Positions 35,246-45,765 of a DNA stretch of 64,000 nt are shown one piece after another. The DNA is from Haemaphysalis longicornis (taxonomy: Eukaryota > Arthropoda > Arachnida > Ixodida > Ixodidae): the NCBI GenBank assembly GCA_013339765.2, contig CM023448.1, forward strand, positions 194,038,409-194,102,408, written 5' to 3'. The position numbers and the translations under genes were made by a program. The stretch's first letter is position 1, and each line of letters begins with the position of its first letter. The notes below the pieces were generated by a model, which was not told where the DNA came from, did no database searches, and worked only from the letters and a program-made list of their open reading frames with translations.

Positions 35246-36112
35246 AGGCGAGGAGGCCCTAAAATTATTCCCTAAATTTAATTAAACCCTAAAATTAATC
35301 AATCAAAACAAAACTTTCTGGTTGAACTGTGGCACTACCATATCCAACGTCAATGCATCGTTTAAGTCATACGCACGAATTTTTCCGTTCTAAACTCGTG
35401 GTTTGTCTGTATAAAAAGGCTAATGTACTTTTAGAAGACGAAAACAAGAAGAAGAAAACAAAATCCACTTTGCATTTTGCAAAAGTGGTATGTCTATATC
35501 GAGTGAATATAGTTCTCCCCCTCCACTTAAAGGGACGTTAAAGAACTGAAACAAGTTGACCTGTGTCGAGGGATTACGGTGCCGAGAATCTAAATAGACT
35601 ATTCTCGTAACAAGCAGGTGTTTAATAAGGCAGAAAACTGCAGAAATGTGAAAACAGGGGGCGATGCCCCGTACGCATTTGGGTACTAGGGTTTGTGACG
35701 TAACAAAGTGGTGAACGGCGAGAGCTTCATTGGAGAAGCATCTATAGATCTTATCCTGAAAAAAAAAAAAAAAACAGTCCCGAAGTGGGTCAGCATGCAT
35801 GTGAAATAAGCGTAAATCAAAGCTTTCAGTGAGGTCATCACATCTAAAAAACACAGAGTACAACTTTTATACACTGCGAGGCAGGCTGCTTCCCTCACTA
35901 TCCACTCAGCCATCATGCTTTCAGTTTCGTTTTCGAAAAGCATTGGTTGCATTAGCGAAGCCAATAACCAGCGACGTTGAGCGCCCGAGCTTCCGCAAGC
36001 GATATTGGCCTCGAGGACATACCGTGGCGCCACCTACGAGTGACGTCGCTTGAAGGACGCCGGGTCATGTTGTCATCTGCTGCAACACATTTCCTGTGCG
36101 TATGCGTCCGCG

Positions 36113-36140
36113 TGTTTTTGTTGTTGTTGTTGTTGTTGTT
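36113..36140 (+). repeat. (TTG)n microsatellite
   Basis: Eight TTG units just 5' (in window orientation) of the 3' end of the minus-strand I-like element. Confidence 0.9.
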
Positions 36141-36253
36141 GCGGCCACCGTCTCCCCATCCTTGTGGATTTGATGCAAATTACGAAAAAGTGGTCTGCAG
36201 ACCGAATAATTCGGGCGAGAGAGGAAGATCACTTTATTGAGCCCTAACCGGGT

Positions 36254-36703
36254 TCACGGGAGTGGTGTGGCCGTCGGTTTGAGGCTGGCGGCGACGTTGT
36301 CAGCGCGGGTGACCAGAAGTATCTGGACCTCTGGGTCCGAGCTGCCCAGCGCTCCCTCCCACTGCTCGTCATTAAATATGGAGGGAAAAAGGGATCTTGA
36401 GGGCAGGCCCACATAGAGTGGACCAGTGTGGCCAAGTGTGGCTAGGTCCCCACAGAGTGGACAGTTTGGCGAGGGGAATTGCGAGGGGTGAATGCGATGC
36501 AGTAGTGCTCGGCAGGCCAAAGAGTTTGTCTGCAGGAGTCGCCATAACCGCTCCTGGTGGTTGGTTAGCTCAGGGTGGGCAGGAGGGTATCGCCGGCGAG
36601 AGAGGTGGTAATGCATAGTTATATCGTGGTACGTGAGTAACTGACTCCTGACTGACCTGGCGCCGTGGTAGGCGACGAGGCTGGCACGGGCATGGATGGT
36701 CAA
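36254..36703 (-). pseudogene. ORF2 C-terminal domain
   Basis: A 150-codon open piece contains ARASLVAYHGARSVRSQLLT, the LTYHDITMHYHLSRRRYPPA segment and a Cys motif CPLCGDLATLGH in which the last Cys is lost. The homologous region of the 42.6-50.8 kb element keeps CPDCGSLDTQDHCMWQC. Confidence 0.75.
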
Positions 36704-36728
36704 TCTTCGTGCTGCATTGTGCGCTGCC

Positions 36729-37202
36729 TCATTGCCCCCAAACCAGTGTTTGCGCCGGGGTCCAGACGATGTCTACCAGGGAGAACGGGGGATTTCGAAG
36801 GAGATTTTTGGACACCACGGACGATATGTACCCGCGGGCGGAGTTTTGGATGGCCGTTTTCGAATCGGTGATTATAATTGTAGGTGTCGGCCGGGTTGTT
36901 AGTGCGAGCGCTATTGCCGCCTCCTCTGCCGCTGCAGGGGTGCTTGTGGGGACGGTTAGACAGTTAACAGGGGGGTCATTCGGGCTATTAATTACGGCGA
37001 GGGCAAAGGCTTCGTGATGGCGGTATTCTGCCGCATCCACGTACATAATATCAGGTTTGATGGGAAATTTTCTGGCTAGCACCCGTGCCCGTTGCTCCCT
37101 TGTATACCTCTGCGGTAGGTGGGGTGCATGTTCCTCGGAAGAGGGCGGACGCGGAGGCAGTCGCGGATAGGCCGGGGGATAGGAATATCCGGTTGGGAAC
37201 AT
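36729..37202 (-). pseudogene. ORF2 RNase H domain
   Basis: Catalytic residues appear in order: Asp in IMYVDAAEYRHHEAF, Glu in TPAAAEEAAIALALT, Asp in IIITDSKTAIQN, and WTPAQ where WTPAH is expected, so the His is replaced by Gln. RNase H would degrade the RNA strand of the cDNA hybrid. Confidence 0.8.
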
Positions 37203-37406
37203 ACTGGGGCCCTGATACCAAGGCGGACCAGCATATGCTGTCCAGTGAACGTAGTTGAGAGGCGACGGAGCTAATTGATACGGTGTGCCTCGACCAGCTC
37301 CTGGGCAGTATTAGGAACCACGAGGCGCTCAAGTCTGGCAGTAGATGCGCTCAGAGGAATTTGTAGTGCAGCTTTATAGGCCTTTCTGATGAGACAATTA
37401 ATTTTG

Positions 37407-38045
37407 TTAATTTCTGCGTTCGAAAACACAAAGGTAGGGGAGAGAATATGTTATGCGACTAATAATAAAGGCTTGGACAAGCCCGATTCTCTCAGTCTCC
37501 TTGAGACCATGGTAGCGTCCGGTAATTTGTCGGATGAGTCCGATTGTCTGATTAATATGTGAGCTTAATTGCGAGATAAATTTTGTGTTGCTGCGGTTAT
37601 GTTGCATGATAAGAGCGAGGACCTTGAGGGTGCGCACCTCTGGGATCAAATGTTCATTCAGGTAAACTTTGATGTCGGGAGAATTTTGAGAGGTCGGTTT
37701 GGCTGGTAAGAGGAGAAGCTCCGATTTGGCGGGAGAGCACTCCAAGCCCGCAGACTGTGCTTCCTCATTCACCACACGTGCACCTTGCTGCAATGTGTTT
37801 TCAATGAATGCGTCGCTACCACCAGTGACCCATAACGTTATATCATCCGCATATAGGCTAAAATGAAGTTGCGGAATCATTTCAAGCTTCTTCGGGATGT
37901 TGAGGCGAGCCAAATTAAATAATAGAGGCGAAAGAACGGCCCCTTGTGGAGTCCCTATGGAAGAGAGAGTTAGCACGTCAGATTTAGTGTCCCCTATTTG
38001 AACGAACGCTGTACGCAAAATAAAGTTACGCACGTAGTTGTACAC
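37407..38045 (-). pseudogene. ORF2 reverse transcriptase, C-terminal half
   Basis: An open piece of 212 codons contains SIGTPQGAVLSPLLFNLAR, YADD at 37853-37842 with ITLWVTGGSD after it, and the thumb (GLVQAFIISRITYSLPY). The preceding palm motif (LALDLTKAFDRVTHGAIL) lies at about 38190-38140 in another frame, separated by a fold-back scar. Confidence 0.8.
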
Positions 38046-38081
38046 ACGCTCTCCAGGGGATATTGTTATCCCTCTCCAAAT

Positions 38082-38164
38082 ACTCGGTCAAATATCCCTC
38101 TCCAGGGGATATTTGACCGAGTCACCCACAACGCAAGATGGCGCCGTGGGTGACTCGGTCAAAT
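38082..38164. repeat. Two adjoining fold-back hairpins inside the RT region
   Basis: ACTCGGTCAAATATCCC (38082-38098) pairs with GGGATATTTGACCGAGT (38106-38122) across 7 nt, and TTTGACCGAGTCACCCAC (38113-38130) pairs with GTGGGTGACTCGGTCAAA (38147-38164) across 16 nt. The third arm is the original coding sequence; the others look copied from it. Confidence 0.9.
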
Positions 38165-38487
38165 GCTTTCGTGAGATCCAGCGCAAGAATCGCAGAAGTA
38201 TCAAGTCGGGTTGAATGGGTGATTACCTCACGGGAAAGTTGCAGGAGGACATCCTGAGTAGAAAGTCCAGGGCGGAAGCCAAATCATCTAGTATGAAAGA
38301 ACGCTGGTGGAATTCAGGTGAAGCGTAAGGCGGGCGAGGATGATGTGCTCCAGGACCTCATTGCTCCAGGACCCCAGGCTATCACATTGTGGGAGATTCG
38401 GCTGCCTGTATCAGGAGTTGTAAGACACGCCGTTTACGACGGAATCGCCTGCAATTCCACTGCCAGACACGAGTGGACCCCATGTTG

Positions 38488-39144
38488 TTACTGAGAGGCG
38501 GGGTTGTAGCTGGGGTTGGGAATAGGGATAGGGGCGGAGAGGGAATTGATTTTATCGACTATGTCCCGTATGCTGTAGTGCAGTTCGCAGCGCAGGGCTT
38601 CGATATTGGCGTGCAAGTTTGTTATACTGGTTTGAACTGTCTCATGAATACTCAAGTATTCGGCTTTCTGTTCCCTTAACGCCTGCTTGCAGGAAGCCTC
38701 AACCTGAGTGATGTGATTGGCAACTGATTCTTCAAGGGAGGGTAGGACGGATTCAGGAAGAGAGTCGCCCGACACCGCCTTACGCTTGGGAGGGGGAGGA
38801 GTGGGCAAGGCTGGAGTGTCCTGCAAGGCGGTATCACGCGCTTTCAGGGCTTCGTTCTCCTGGCGGAGAGCAGCGTTTTCTTGCCTGAGGAGGGAGATTT
38901 CAGCCCGAAGCGCGTTGAGCTCTCTAAGTATGTCGGCGGAGGGGATTAAGGTAGGAGGGGTGGAGTTAGATGAGCAGTGGGCAGTAGCGACGGGGCAGCT
39001 CACCTGTGAGTCCGGAGCGGCTCGTTGTACACCGGCAGGCACTTGACCATGTTTGGGAGGAGGCTTCAGTGGAAGGCCCGCGTGTGCACAAGTCGCGGGT
39101 CCTGGCGATCGATCGGATCTTCGAGTAAGTCCACCCGGAGGCAC
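38488..39144 (-). pseudogene. ORF1 C-terminal part with coiled coil
   Basis: A 218-codon frame contains Pro-rich sequence, then ELNALRAEISLLRQENAALR and QENEALKARDTAL, a clear leucine-rich coiled coil, a KRKAVSGDSLPESVLPS segment and a second helical region. Zinc knuckles lie upstream at 39440-39240 in another frame (CLTCWSPGHRQDVCP and CIVCEGPH pieces are readable). Confidence 0.75.
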
Positions 39145-39644
39145 GGACGTTGACGCTTGTTACTTCTGCTGGCCCTAATTGTGACTGAAAGATTGCCCCG
39201 CCGAGGCCCATCTGAGCATAGGTGGGAGCTTTTCGCCGCAGTTGGTATCGACGCGGGCATTAAGCGGAGCCAGTGATGTGGGGTCCTTCGCAGACAATGC
39301 ACTTCGGGGTGCACGGATGAGATTTGACGGGATTGGTGGCCCCACAGCGAGGGAAGGAAGCGGGATCACGGGCTTTGGGGCACACATCCTGTCGATGGCC
39401 AGGGGACCAGCAAGTAAGGCAACGCCTCAGTCTTTCGACGAAAAGGCTTGCAGCGGTGCAACTTGGAGCGGTACCGGATCCAGAAGGGGACTTTGTGGCT
39501 GTTGAATAATATTTAGACCCGGCTGGATGTATTCAGGCGCTTGGTGTCCAGGATGGGGAGGTCGGGGTTGTAATTGCATATGCTGTCGCGCACTTGTTGG
39601 GGGGTATCATATTCGGGTATATTAAATATAACTCCTGTGACCAT

Positions 39645-40540
39645 GTTGGCTGGAGCGGCCAACGCAGAAACACAGCGTCACACTATTATAGTCAAACTGT
39701 AGCATAAAATGGCCTTGTCTTTTTTTGATGATCAACTTGAAATAACGATTTTGCTTTCTGTTACCTTTACTTAAAACAGGACAAAGACCGAATACAAAAA
39801 TTGTGACAAGCCTCAGCTACTCCTGGACTACTAGACGCGCCGTAGTGTAGGGCTATGAATCTATTTACACCCTGCGACGGAGCTTTAACGCCCACCTAAG
39901 TCTCGACACATGGGAATTTGGTTTTCGCTTCGGTCACAAAAACGGCCGCCACGGCTAGTAATCGAGCCTGTGTCCTTGCGATCAGTGTCACAACCCCTTA
40001 CTAAGGCGAAATCCTTATAAGTCTCATGCCGAGGTGCCCTTAAACGCCCTTGATAAAGCTGGGCCGAAAGTCGACCCAAAACTGGAACTTGAAACTTACC
40101 CAAAATACCACGTGAACGCAAGAGGCCTGGCAGCGTGAACGAGCATACGAGCCGTCTGTGGGGAGAGGTGGGCCCCACAGGCCTGCTACCGGCCGATGGA
40201 ACGCCTGCTGGTATCTGCCTTTTGAAGCTCTTCTAGAACAACAGTCTTCGTGTTAGTGCACGCGCTTATCCCAGTTTTGTCCTCGCCCGCCCCGAAGAGG
40301 CCTGGCAGCGTATACATGTCAAGGCTTTTCGCCTTCGTGTATTTTAGGCGGTAGGTAAGAACACCTGAGAGTTTCTCACTGAGCCCCCGCGGCGGCCCCA
40401 AAACAATTATGTAAACCTTCAAACATTGTCTAACTAACGTAAGTCCAGCGCACTTCAGGTTCTCATTGCATGATCCTGCACAGATCAGAATAAAACACAC
40501 GGAGCTTATAAGAACAGGTGCATTAACTGCGGCGTTCTTT
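39645..40540. other. End of gene 1 intron 3; no gene seen
   Basis: Two direct copies of AAGAGGCCTGGCAGCGT occur near 40118 and 40295. Minus-strand frames of about 100 codons show no domain. Confidence 0.4.
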
Positions 40541-40546
40541 CCACAG

Positions 40547-40651
40547 TACGCAGTCTACCAAGGTTTTGCTGGGTTGGCCTATTCTACTACAGGAGTTTTC
40601 CTGTGCATCCACGGAAATGACGGCACAATACCGTACGCACTCGTCACTGGG
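40547..40651 (+). CDS. MARVEL-like gene 1, exon encoding TM3
   Basis: Acceptor GTTCTTTCCACAG and donor GTAAGC bound 105 nt, phase 0. The 35 residues YAVYQGFAGLAYSTTG and VFLCIHGNDG form helix 3 and the following loop, ending YALVTG at the start of helix 4. The gene 2 exon at 61588-61686 shares the YQ pair, length (33 codons) and phase. Confidence 0.85.
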
Positions 40652-40712
40652 GTAAGCGTCGCGCGTACAACCGCTGGCGCGCGTAATTTACCAAGTCGTT
40701 TCTCCTTTTCAG

Positions 40713-40796
40713 GCCACAGAAGTGGGAGTGGCTGTTATTCATTTTGTTCACGCAATCAAAAACTCTCTGATCGTCGCAGCCCTCGAGCCTGATTAG
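40713..40796 (+). CDS. MARVEL-like gene 1, terminal exon (TM4 and stop)
   Basis: After an intron of only 61 nt (GT at 40652; acceptor TTTCTCCTTTTCAG) this exon encodes ATEVGVAVIHFVHAIKNSL and a short tail ending EPD, with TAG at 40794-40796. It completes helix 4. The total product is 191 aa: basic tail, acidic linker, then four hydrophobic helices in the spacing of MARVEL-domain proteins, which work in membrane apposition and vesicle or junction biology. Subfamily cannot be assigned from sequence alone. Confidence 0.85.
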   Translation, partial: ATEVGVAVIHFVHAIKNSLIVAALEPD

Positions 40797-40887
40797 CCTG
40801 GTAGGAAGAACAGAAGGTTCTGCGACTAGTAGCAACCCTCCAGTTTTTCAAGCTCAAGCAGTTAAGCCAGAAGGCTATGCCTGTAAC

Positions 40888-41022
40888 AATAAACGCCCCT
40901 GGGTTCTGTCGTTTGCATCTCTTTTCATTTCACTCATTCTGTGTTGTAGTTATATGCATATTTGGTTTGTAGCACTGGATGCTAACACAACGCGCAATGC
41001 ATTGAGCATGTGTTCGAATAAA
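40888..41022 (+). terminator. Gene 1 polyadenylation signals
   Basis: AATAAA occurs at 40888-40893, 92 nt after the stop codon, and again at 41017-41022. Either could define the 3' end of the gene 1 transcript. Confidence 0.6.
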
Positions 41023-41029
41023 ACCAGCA

Positions 41030-41700
41030 TTACTAAAAATAAAAATCCATAACCCCTCTGTAGTTCAGATGCGTTGAATACCGTATGAACTGCGAAAGGG
41101 ACATGAGAAAGGCTTTCAGTTGCTTTTTATTCCGACAGCACGTTTTCTTGCACAAAAGGAGGTGATTAAAGAGATAGGAATCCGGAATTTCTTCATAAAG
41201 GAAGTTACTGACCGGTGATTCATGCCTAGATCGATGCCTGCAGGTAAGGAAGGTGACCTCGAGATGGTCCGCACTGTAGTAAGTACACTTTCACCGTATG
41301 ACATGGCAGAACAGGTTAGGTACTTTCCTTTTCTTCGCTAACAAGCACCGACAGAGTGGTAGGTATATAAGGGATTCATGAGAACTAGTTCACGTTCCGA
41401 ATCCGGCAGCCAAAGTGTAAGTTGGGACAGCAGTTCTGTGGCGCCGGATTCAATGGTCGATTTTAAGCAACTCATCCCGAGGTTCTGTTGCGGCCATACG
41501 CATAGGTGCAGACGGAGACGACACCTTCGTTAAACCACCTGGGTATGGTCAGTTTAAAAGGAGCCGTGGCTTCCGTAGGTTGAGTGGCTCCGGGGTATCG
41601 ACATCGTCTGGGCGAGCAGTTCACGCAGTTCATTAAGCTAACCCATATCGAGCTGTAGTCAAAGGATCAGGCGTCGTCGACATTTGATAGGCCTGTTAGG
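41030..41700. other. Downstream of gene 1; no gene seen
   Basis: Only short frames. Ends at the trinucleotide repeat block. Confidence 0.45.
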
Positions 41701-41706
41701 CTTGCA

Positions 41707-41960
<254 letters not shown>

Positions 41961-42059
41961 AACGACGGTGTTGCCGCACAGCGGCCGCCCGGTCCCTATA
42001 CCCCTCGAGCGGAGTGCCGAGGGCTGCAGTCGACGCCTATGAGACACCCGTTCGAGATA

Positions 42060-42425
42060 GCTTCGAGACACCCGCCGCTACAGAAGATGCTTGCGCAACT
42101 CTATGGCTTGCGCTGCCAGGAGCGCTGTTCGGGGCACCGGCCCGGCCGCGAGGCGCACGCAGAACGGGTGTTGCTCAGGGCGCGCCGCTGCTGCGACATC
42201 ATTGGTCTGCTGCGTCTCTGCTCGGGAAAAAACTGCCGCGTCATCTCTCTAGCAAACTGCTACGTGTAATCGCGCGTTGTTCGCTGCGAATTTCTGTGCC
42301 GGTGTTGGTAGCCGGATGCCGGCGCCGATGGTTGGATTTCCCAGAGCTGCGTTTATCGTTCAAATGGCCATGCTTTGAGGTCAATGAACACCCTGAACAC
42401 AGCGTGAGCGGAGGGTTGTTCACGA
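42060..42425 (+). repeat. Dispersed repeat X, copy 1
   Basis: About 350 bp that match 52097-52405 in reverse orientation, including the GGGAAAAAACTGCCGCGTCAT core, the GGCCATGCTTTGAGGTCAATG segment and a TGAGCGGAGG end. No coding signal. Class unknown. Confidence 0.7.
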
Positions 42426-42429
42426 TAAT

Positions 42430-42609
42430 AGAGTTATAGCAGAGTGGAGAACTGGTCCCGGTACGGTACCCGGCGGTACCCCTGAAGATGCGCACAATCA
42501 TTTTTTTCTGCCTGTGTGCGCACACAGTATACAGTGCTGGTCGCCTACCGAGTACTGTACCGGGACCGGTTCTCCGCACGGTCCGCTCCACTCCGATAGC
42601 AAGCGGGAG
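42430..42609 (-). mobile_element. MITE (AAT type), left half, carrying a 130-bp insert
   Basis: Starts after AAT (42427-42429) with AGAGTTATAGC and ends with CTCCGATAGCAAGCGGGAG, which matches the reverse complement of the MITE at 33442-33610. The other half is at 50813-50898. A small insert with 24-bp inverted ends, GGAGAACTGGTCCCGGTACG onward (42446-42469) and its mirror (42552-42575), sits inside it. Confidence 0.75.
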
Positions 42610-43123
42610 TCTGGATTCTGGAAATAACAATCGCCAGCCACAAGGAGGAATACCTACAACTCCACAACGTCCTCCTACAAAATCAGACGGCCCTTCAGTC
42701 TACCATTGAGATGATGCGCCTCGAATTCCGCACCTTTATTGAGTTTCAGGCCGTAGCTCACAATACCCCCTCCCCCCCCCCCCCCCCCGGACGAGGACGA
42801 TGTCTAAACGCCGTAGCCCATTGGTTGTGTGGCAGTGAAATTGCCGAGGGTTCACCCGCAAGCGACACAACCACCTTCAACAACTAATTTTGACAGAAGC
42901 TACTCCTCCCGCCCTCATCGCTATCCAAGAACCTGGTAAACACATTAAATTAACAGGCTATCAATCCTTTCATACTCCCAACAACCCGTACACAGCGGTG
43001 CTTGTTCAGCGCAACATTCCCGCGGACCATCCCGTCTTCGACAGTATCTCTATTCCGCATGATTTAGTCGTCCTCTATCCGCCAAAGCGCACTGCCTCTA
43101 GTCTATATGTCCTCAATGTCTAT
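42610..43123 (+). pseudogene. I-like element, part 1: ORF1 end and endonuclease start
   Basis: A coiled-coil ORF1 tail (QTALQSTIEMMRLEFRTFIE in one frame) runs through a poly-C tract and ends DEDDV-stop, with the ORF2 start overlapping in ATGTCTAA (about 42800). ORF2 begins MSKRRSPLVVWQ, then a TGA where Trp is expected, then NCRGFTRKRHNHLQQL, TPPALIAIQEPG (catalytic Glu) and SSLYVLNVY. The frame continues exactly at 45766 once the element in between is left out. Confidence 0.75.
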
Positions 43124-45765
43124 GGGCCTCGTGCACTGCAGTTTCAAATAAACATGTGGCGCCACCTGGGAGCGGCGGCGGAATTTTTTCTGAAGAACAA
43201 AATGAACATATACAGCAGTTCGCTACGTGGCTTAATTTAAACAACAACCGTAAAATAAGTACCCAACAATTACCACGTTTTTTTTTTAATTCACAATTGT
43301 TATAATAATAGAAATATTACGCTGACGAGTTGTGCGGGAATACAGGCCGAAATAATTTAGAAAGCGCCCCTTCTCCAATAAAAGCAGACGACAGTACACG
43401 GATTAGCTGCCTGCGACGCCGACGTTCACGAAGCACATAGTACCCGAAAAGAAATAAAAAGAACAGATCCATAAATGCATTTGCGTATGTGCACGCTACG
43501 TGGCGTAAGACCGCTGAAAAAAAAAATGCTGGGTATCCAGTGCGTATTTTTGTAGCGCCTCAAATAGCCTTTGGTGTGCACGCATCTGTGCACGCATCAG
43601 AAAATACATGGAACAACCCACGGATATGCATGCTTAAATTGTACGTAGTCATACCAGCAAAATATGAAGCTTTAAAATGAAAACAGAAACGTAAATATTC
43701 ACGTTACACTGCGACACAACCGTAAAAAGATGGACACACACCAGCCACAATTCGGAGACTCGCATCTACACTTTTATTGAAAGGACTCTCAAATATCTCA
43801 AACATGTACAACTTGTAGTTTGCGTTTGAAAAACGAGTTCAAGTGGGGCTCATTGCGCAAAATATTTTTGCTGACAAAGATAACTTGCACCAGCACAACT
43901 ATTCACGCTGGCATGTAGTCATGCCAGCGTAGTCACACAAACATCACGTACAACTCTGTCAGCTTTGAAACAATCTCCATTATTCAAAATGGTCTTATTT
44001 TATCAAGGGCACTCCGAATGCGAGAGGAATCATTCGTGCACAATTAAAGCTCCTCTTGTGCGATCTACCATATCTGTGCCCGTGTCTATGTCGAGCGATA
44101 AACAAGGTAAATAAACGTTCAGAGGCTTTCATGAAAGCCTCCGTCTCGCGCATCTACGTCCAAAATTATTCGCATATTAAGTACGCATTTATAAACCTAT
44201 GAAAGCACTTCAAAACGCATTGCGATATTTTTATGAGCCCATCCAACGAACTCATCGTAGTTTCAGCAGTTTGAGGTAGAGTTTACTCAAGCAGTTGGCA
44301 TTTTCAAATACCTGCCTCTACAAACCTGATTCTTCGGGCTCTTGAAGCCGCTTATCCTTGGTGTCGCAATATACACACAAACCTTTCGCCGCGATTTCGC
44401 ACACACAACACATCAAATCACTTCCTGACATGTACAAGGCACAGTGGAGTGTACACACGAGAGAAATTCGCTTCTGCAAGCACCATGAAGTCGCGTAGCC
44501 GGTCTTCTTCTCACAATAAGCTGTCCGCCAACTGCTTGGTTATGCCAGCTGTTCTAACCCAGCGGTTCTGATCTAAGGCTCAATAAATCAAATCCACCAA
44601 AGCGACCACAGCAACCAAGGCGTTGCTGGCGTCGTTGGGACGTTATGCCGTTATTTCATGCTCTTCGGCGGCCCCATAAAAAAAAAAAAAAAAAAACTCC
44701 CACCTCCCCTCGCGGGAACCCCTGTGTAGATGCGACGCATAGGCGGAGCGGCGAAGGGACCGCGTTTTATAGCGCGCATAACGTTGAGGGGACTGCGTAA
44801 GCCGGTCCCAGTCGATGACGACGTTGGCGTACTTGTAAAGCGGCGTGGACTCTAGGTGTTTGAGCCAAGCGTGGATGTTGCTTCGCCGGAGAACGGCACA
44901 CCGGTTATATGCGCAGCGCGCCCGAAGGAGAGGAAACCGCGGAAGAGAGAGTACTGCACATGCGCCGGCCCCAGCGCGTCTGCCGCGGCTATGACGCAAC
45001 GTGCCGCGGCCATGACGCAACACAATCCAACACAATCCACTTAATCCAATCCAATCCAAATCCAAGCCAAGCCAATCCAAGCCAATCCAATCCAATCCAA
45101 TCCAATCCAATGCCCCTCGCGAGAGAGTGTTCGCTATCGGAGAGGAGAGGGGTGAGCGGCGGAGAGCACAGCTGGCGCGGCGAGGAGAATGGGGGAGGGG
45201 TGGACAACCCCGACGACGACGACGACGCCGGAGGGACAAGGCGAGTGAATCAGATGCTCTGCATCTAAAATTTTCCACTGGTAGAGCGATCACACCCTCC
45301 CTCACACATACATTATCGCTTCCGTGAGGCGATGCACACACAGACGCACACTCCTCCACTCCTCTCGTTCTCTTGGTAACATCGCGGGCTTCCGTCTTTT
45401 TATTTTTATCTTTTATTTGGGCGCGCTGCTGGTGTTCAGTGGAAGCCGTTGCGAAATGACAGCGTGACCGCGCGCCGCGCGGAGATAACCCCGCGCTTGT
45501 TTAAAACTGTTTTTTGTGTGATGCATCGCTTTCCTGTCGCCTTTGCGAACCATATTCTATTTAATAAAGTACCGTTTGGCTGTTCGTATCGCATAGCAAC
45601 AGAATAGCTGTCATTTCTTCTTTCTCTTCTAATAATCGTACTGCGTGGAATACTATCCTCCGGACGTCGTTTGCTCACGGACTTCAGAAATTATGCCTCC
45701 GTTGCCCGCAAGATGGCGCTGAACACAGCACATCAGTGGCGCCACCATACAAGCGCACGAGGCCC
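43124..45765. mobile_element. TIR element with AT duplication (ISL2EU-like), 2.6 kb
   Basis: Ends are GGGCCTCGTGC at 43124 and GCACGAGGCCC ending at 45765; a further GTGGCGCCAC word lies about 20 bp in from each end. AT is present on both sides (43122-43123 and 45766-45767). Deleting the element and one AT rejoins the retrotransposon endonuclease frame as NVYSNPKEH. AT duplications are reported for ISL2EU transposons. No transposase is seen; the interior has minus-strand AATAAA words, a (CCAAT)n array and GC-rich DNA. Confidence 0.7.
45019..45111 (+). repeat. (CCAAT)n pentanucleotide array
   Basis: About 18 units of TCCAA with AGCCA variants. The unit is the same as the 3' tail of the I-like element at 19640-19661. 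Read on the minus strand it gives the DWIGL-repeat frame, which is not a gene. A CGAC trinucleotide-like run follows at 45205-45232. Confidence 0.9.

Larger units (their letters stand above)
36213..39640 (-). mobile_element. I-like non-LTR retrotransposon with internal deletion
   Basis: Read on the minus strand: ORF1 with zinc knuckles (39440-39240) and coiled coil (39144-38488), then directly RT (38400-37407), RNase H (37202-36729), Cys-rich C-terminus (36703-36254) and AATAAAGTGATC at the 3' end (about 36232). The whole endonuclease and the RT N-terminus are missing between about 38480 and 38390. It is closely related to the element at 42.6-50.8 kb, less to that at 14.2-19.7 kb. Confidence 0.8.
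28264..40546 (+). other. Gene 1 intron 3 (12.3 kb, transposon-filled)
   Basis: GT at 28264, AG at 40545-40546. Over half is recognisable mobile DNA, listed separately: SINE palindrome, SINE, two non-LTR elements in minus orientation, a MITE and a composite SINE. Unassigned stretches (33.6-34.9 kb, 35.3-36.2 kb, 39.65-40.5 kb) contain no supported gene. Confidence 0.65.

Noticed and set aside
36253..36871. Plus-strand ORFs across the minus I-like element
   Set aside because: They are shadows of the RNase H and C-terminal frames of the minus-strand retrotransposon.
44643..45359. 238-codon minus-strand frame with DWIGL repeats
   Set aside because: The repeat is the CCAAT pentamer read in frame (15 nt gives five residues). 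The flanks are GC-rich and show no domain; it ends in a poly-Phe from a poly-A run.
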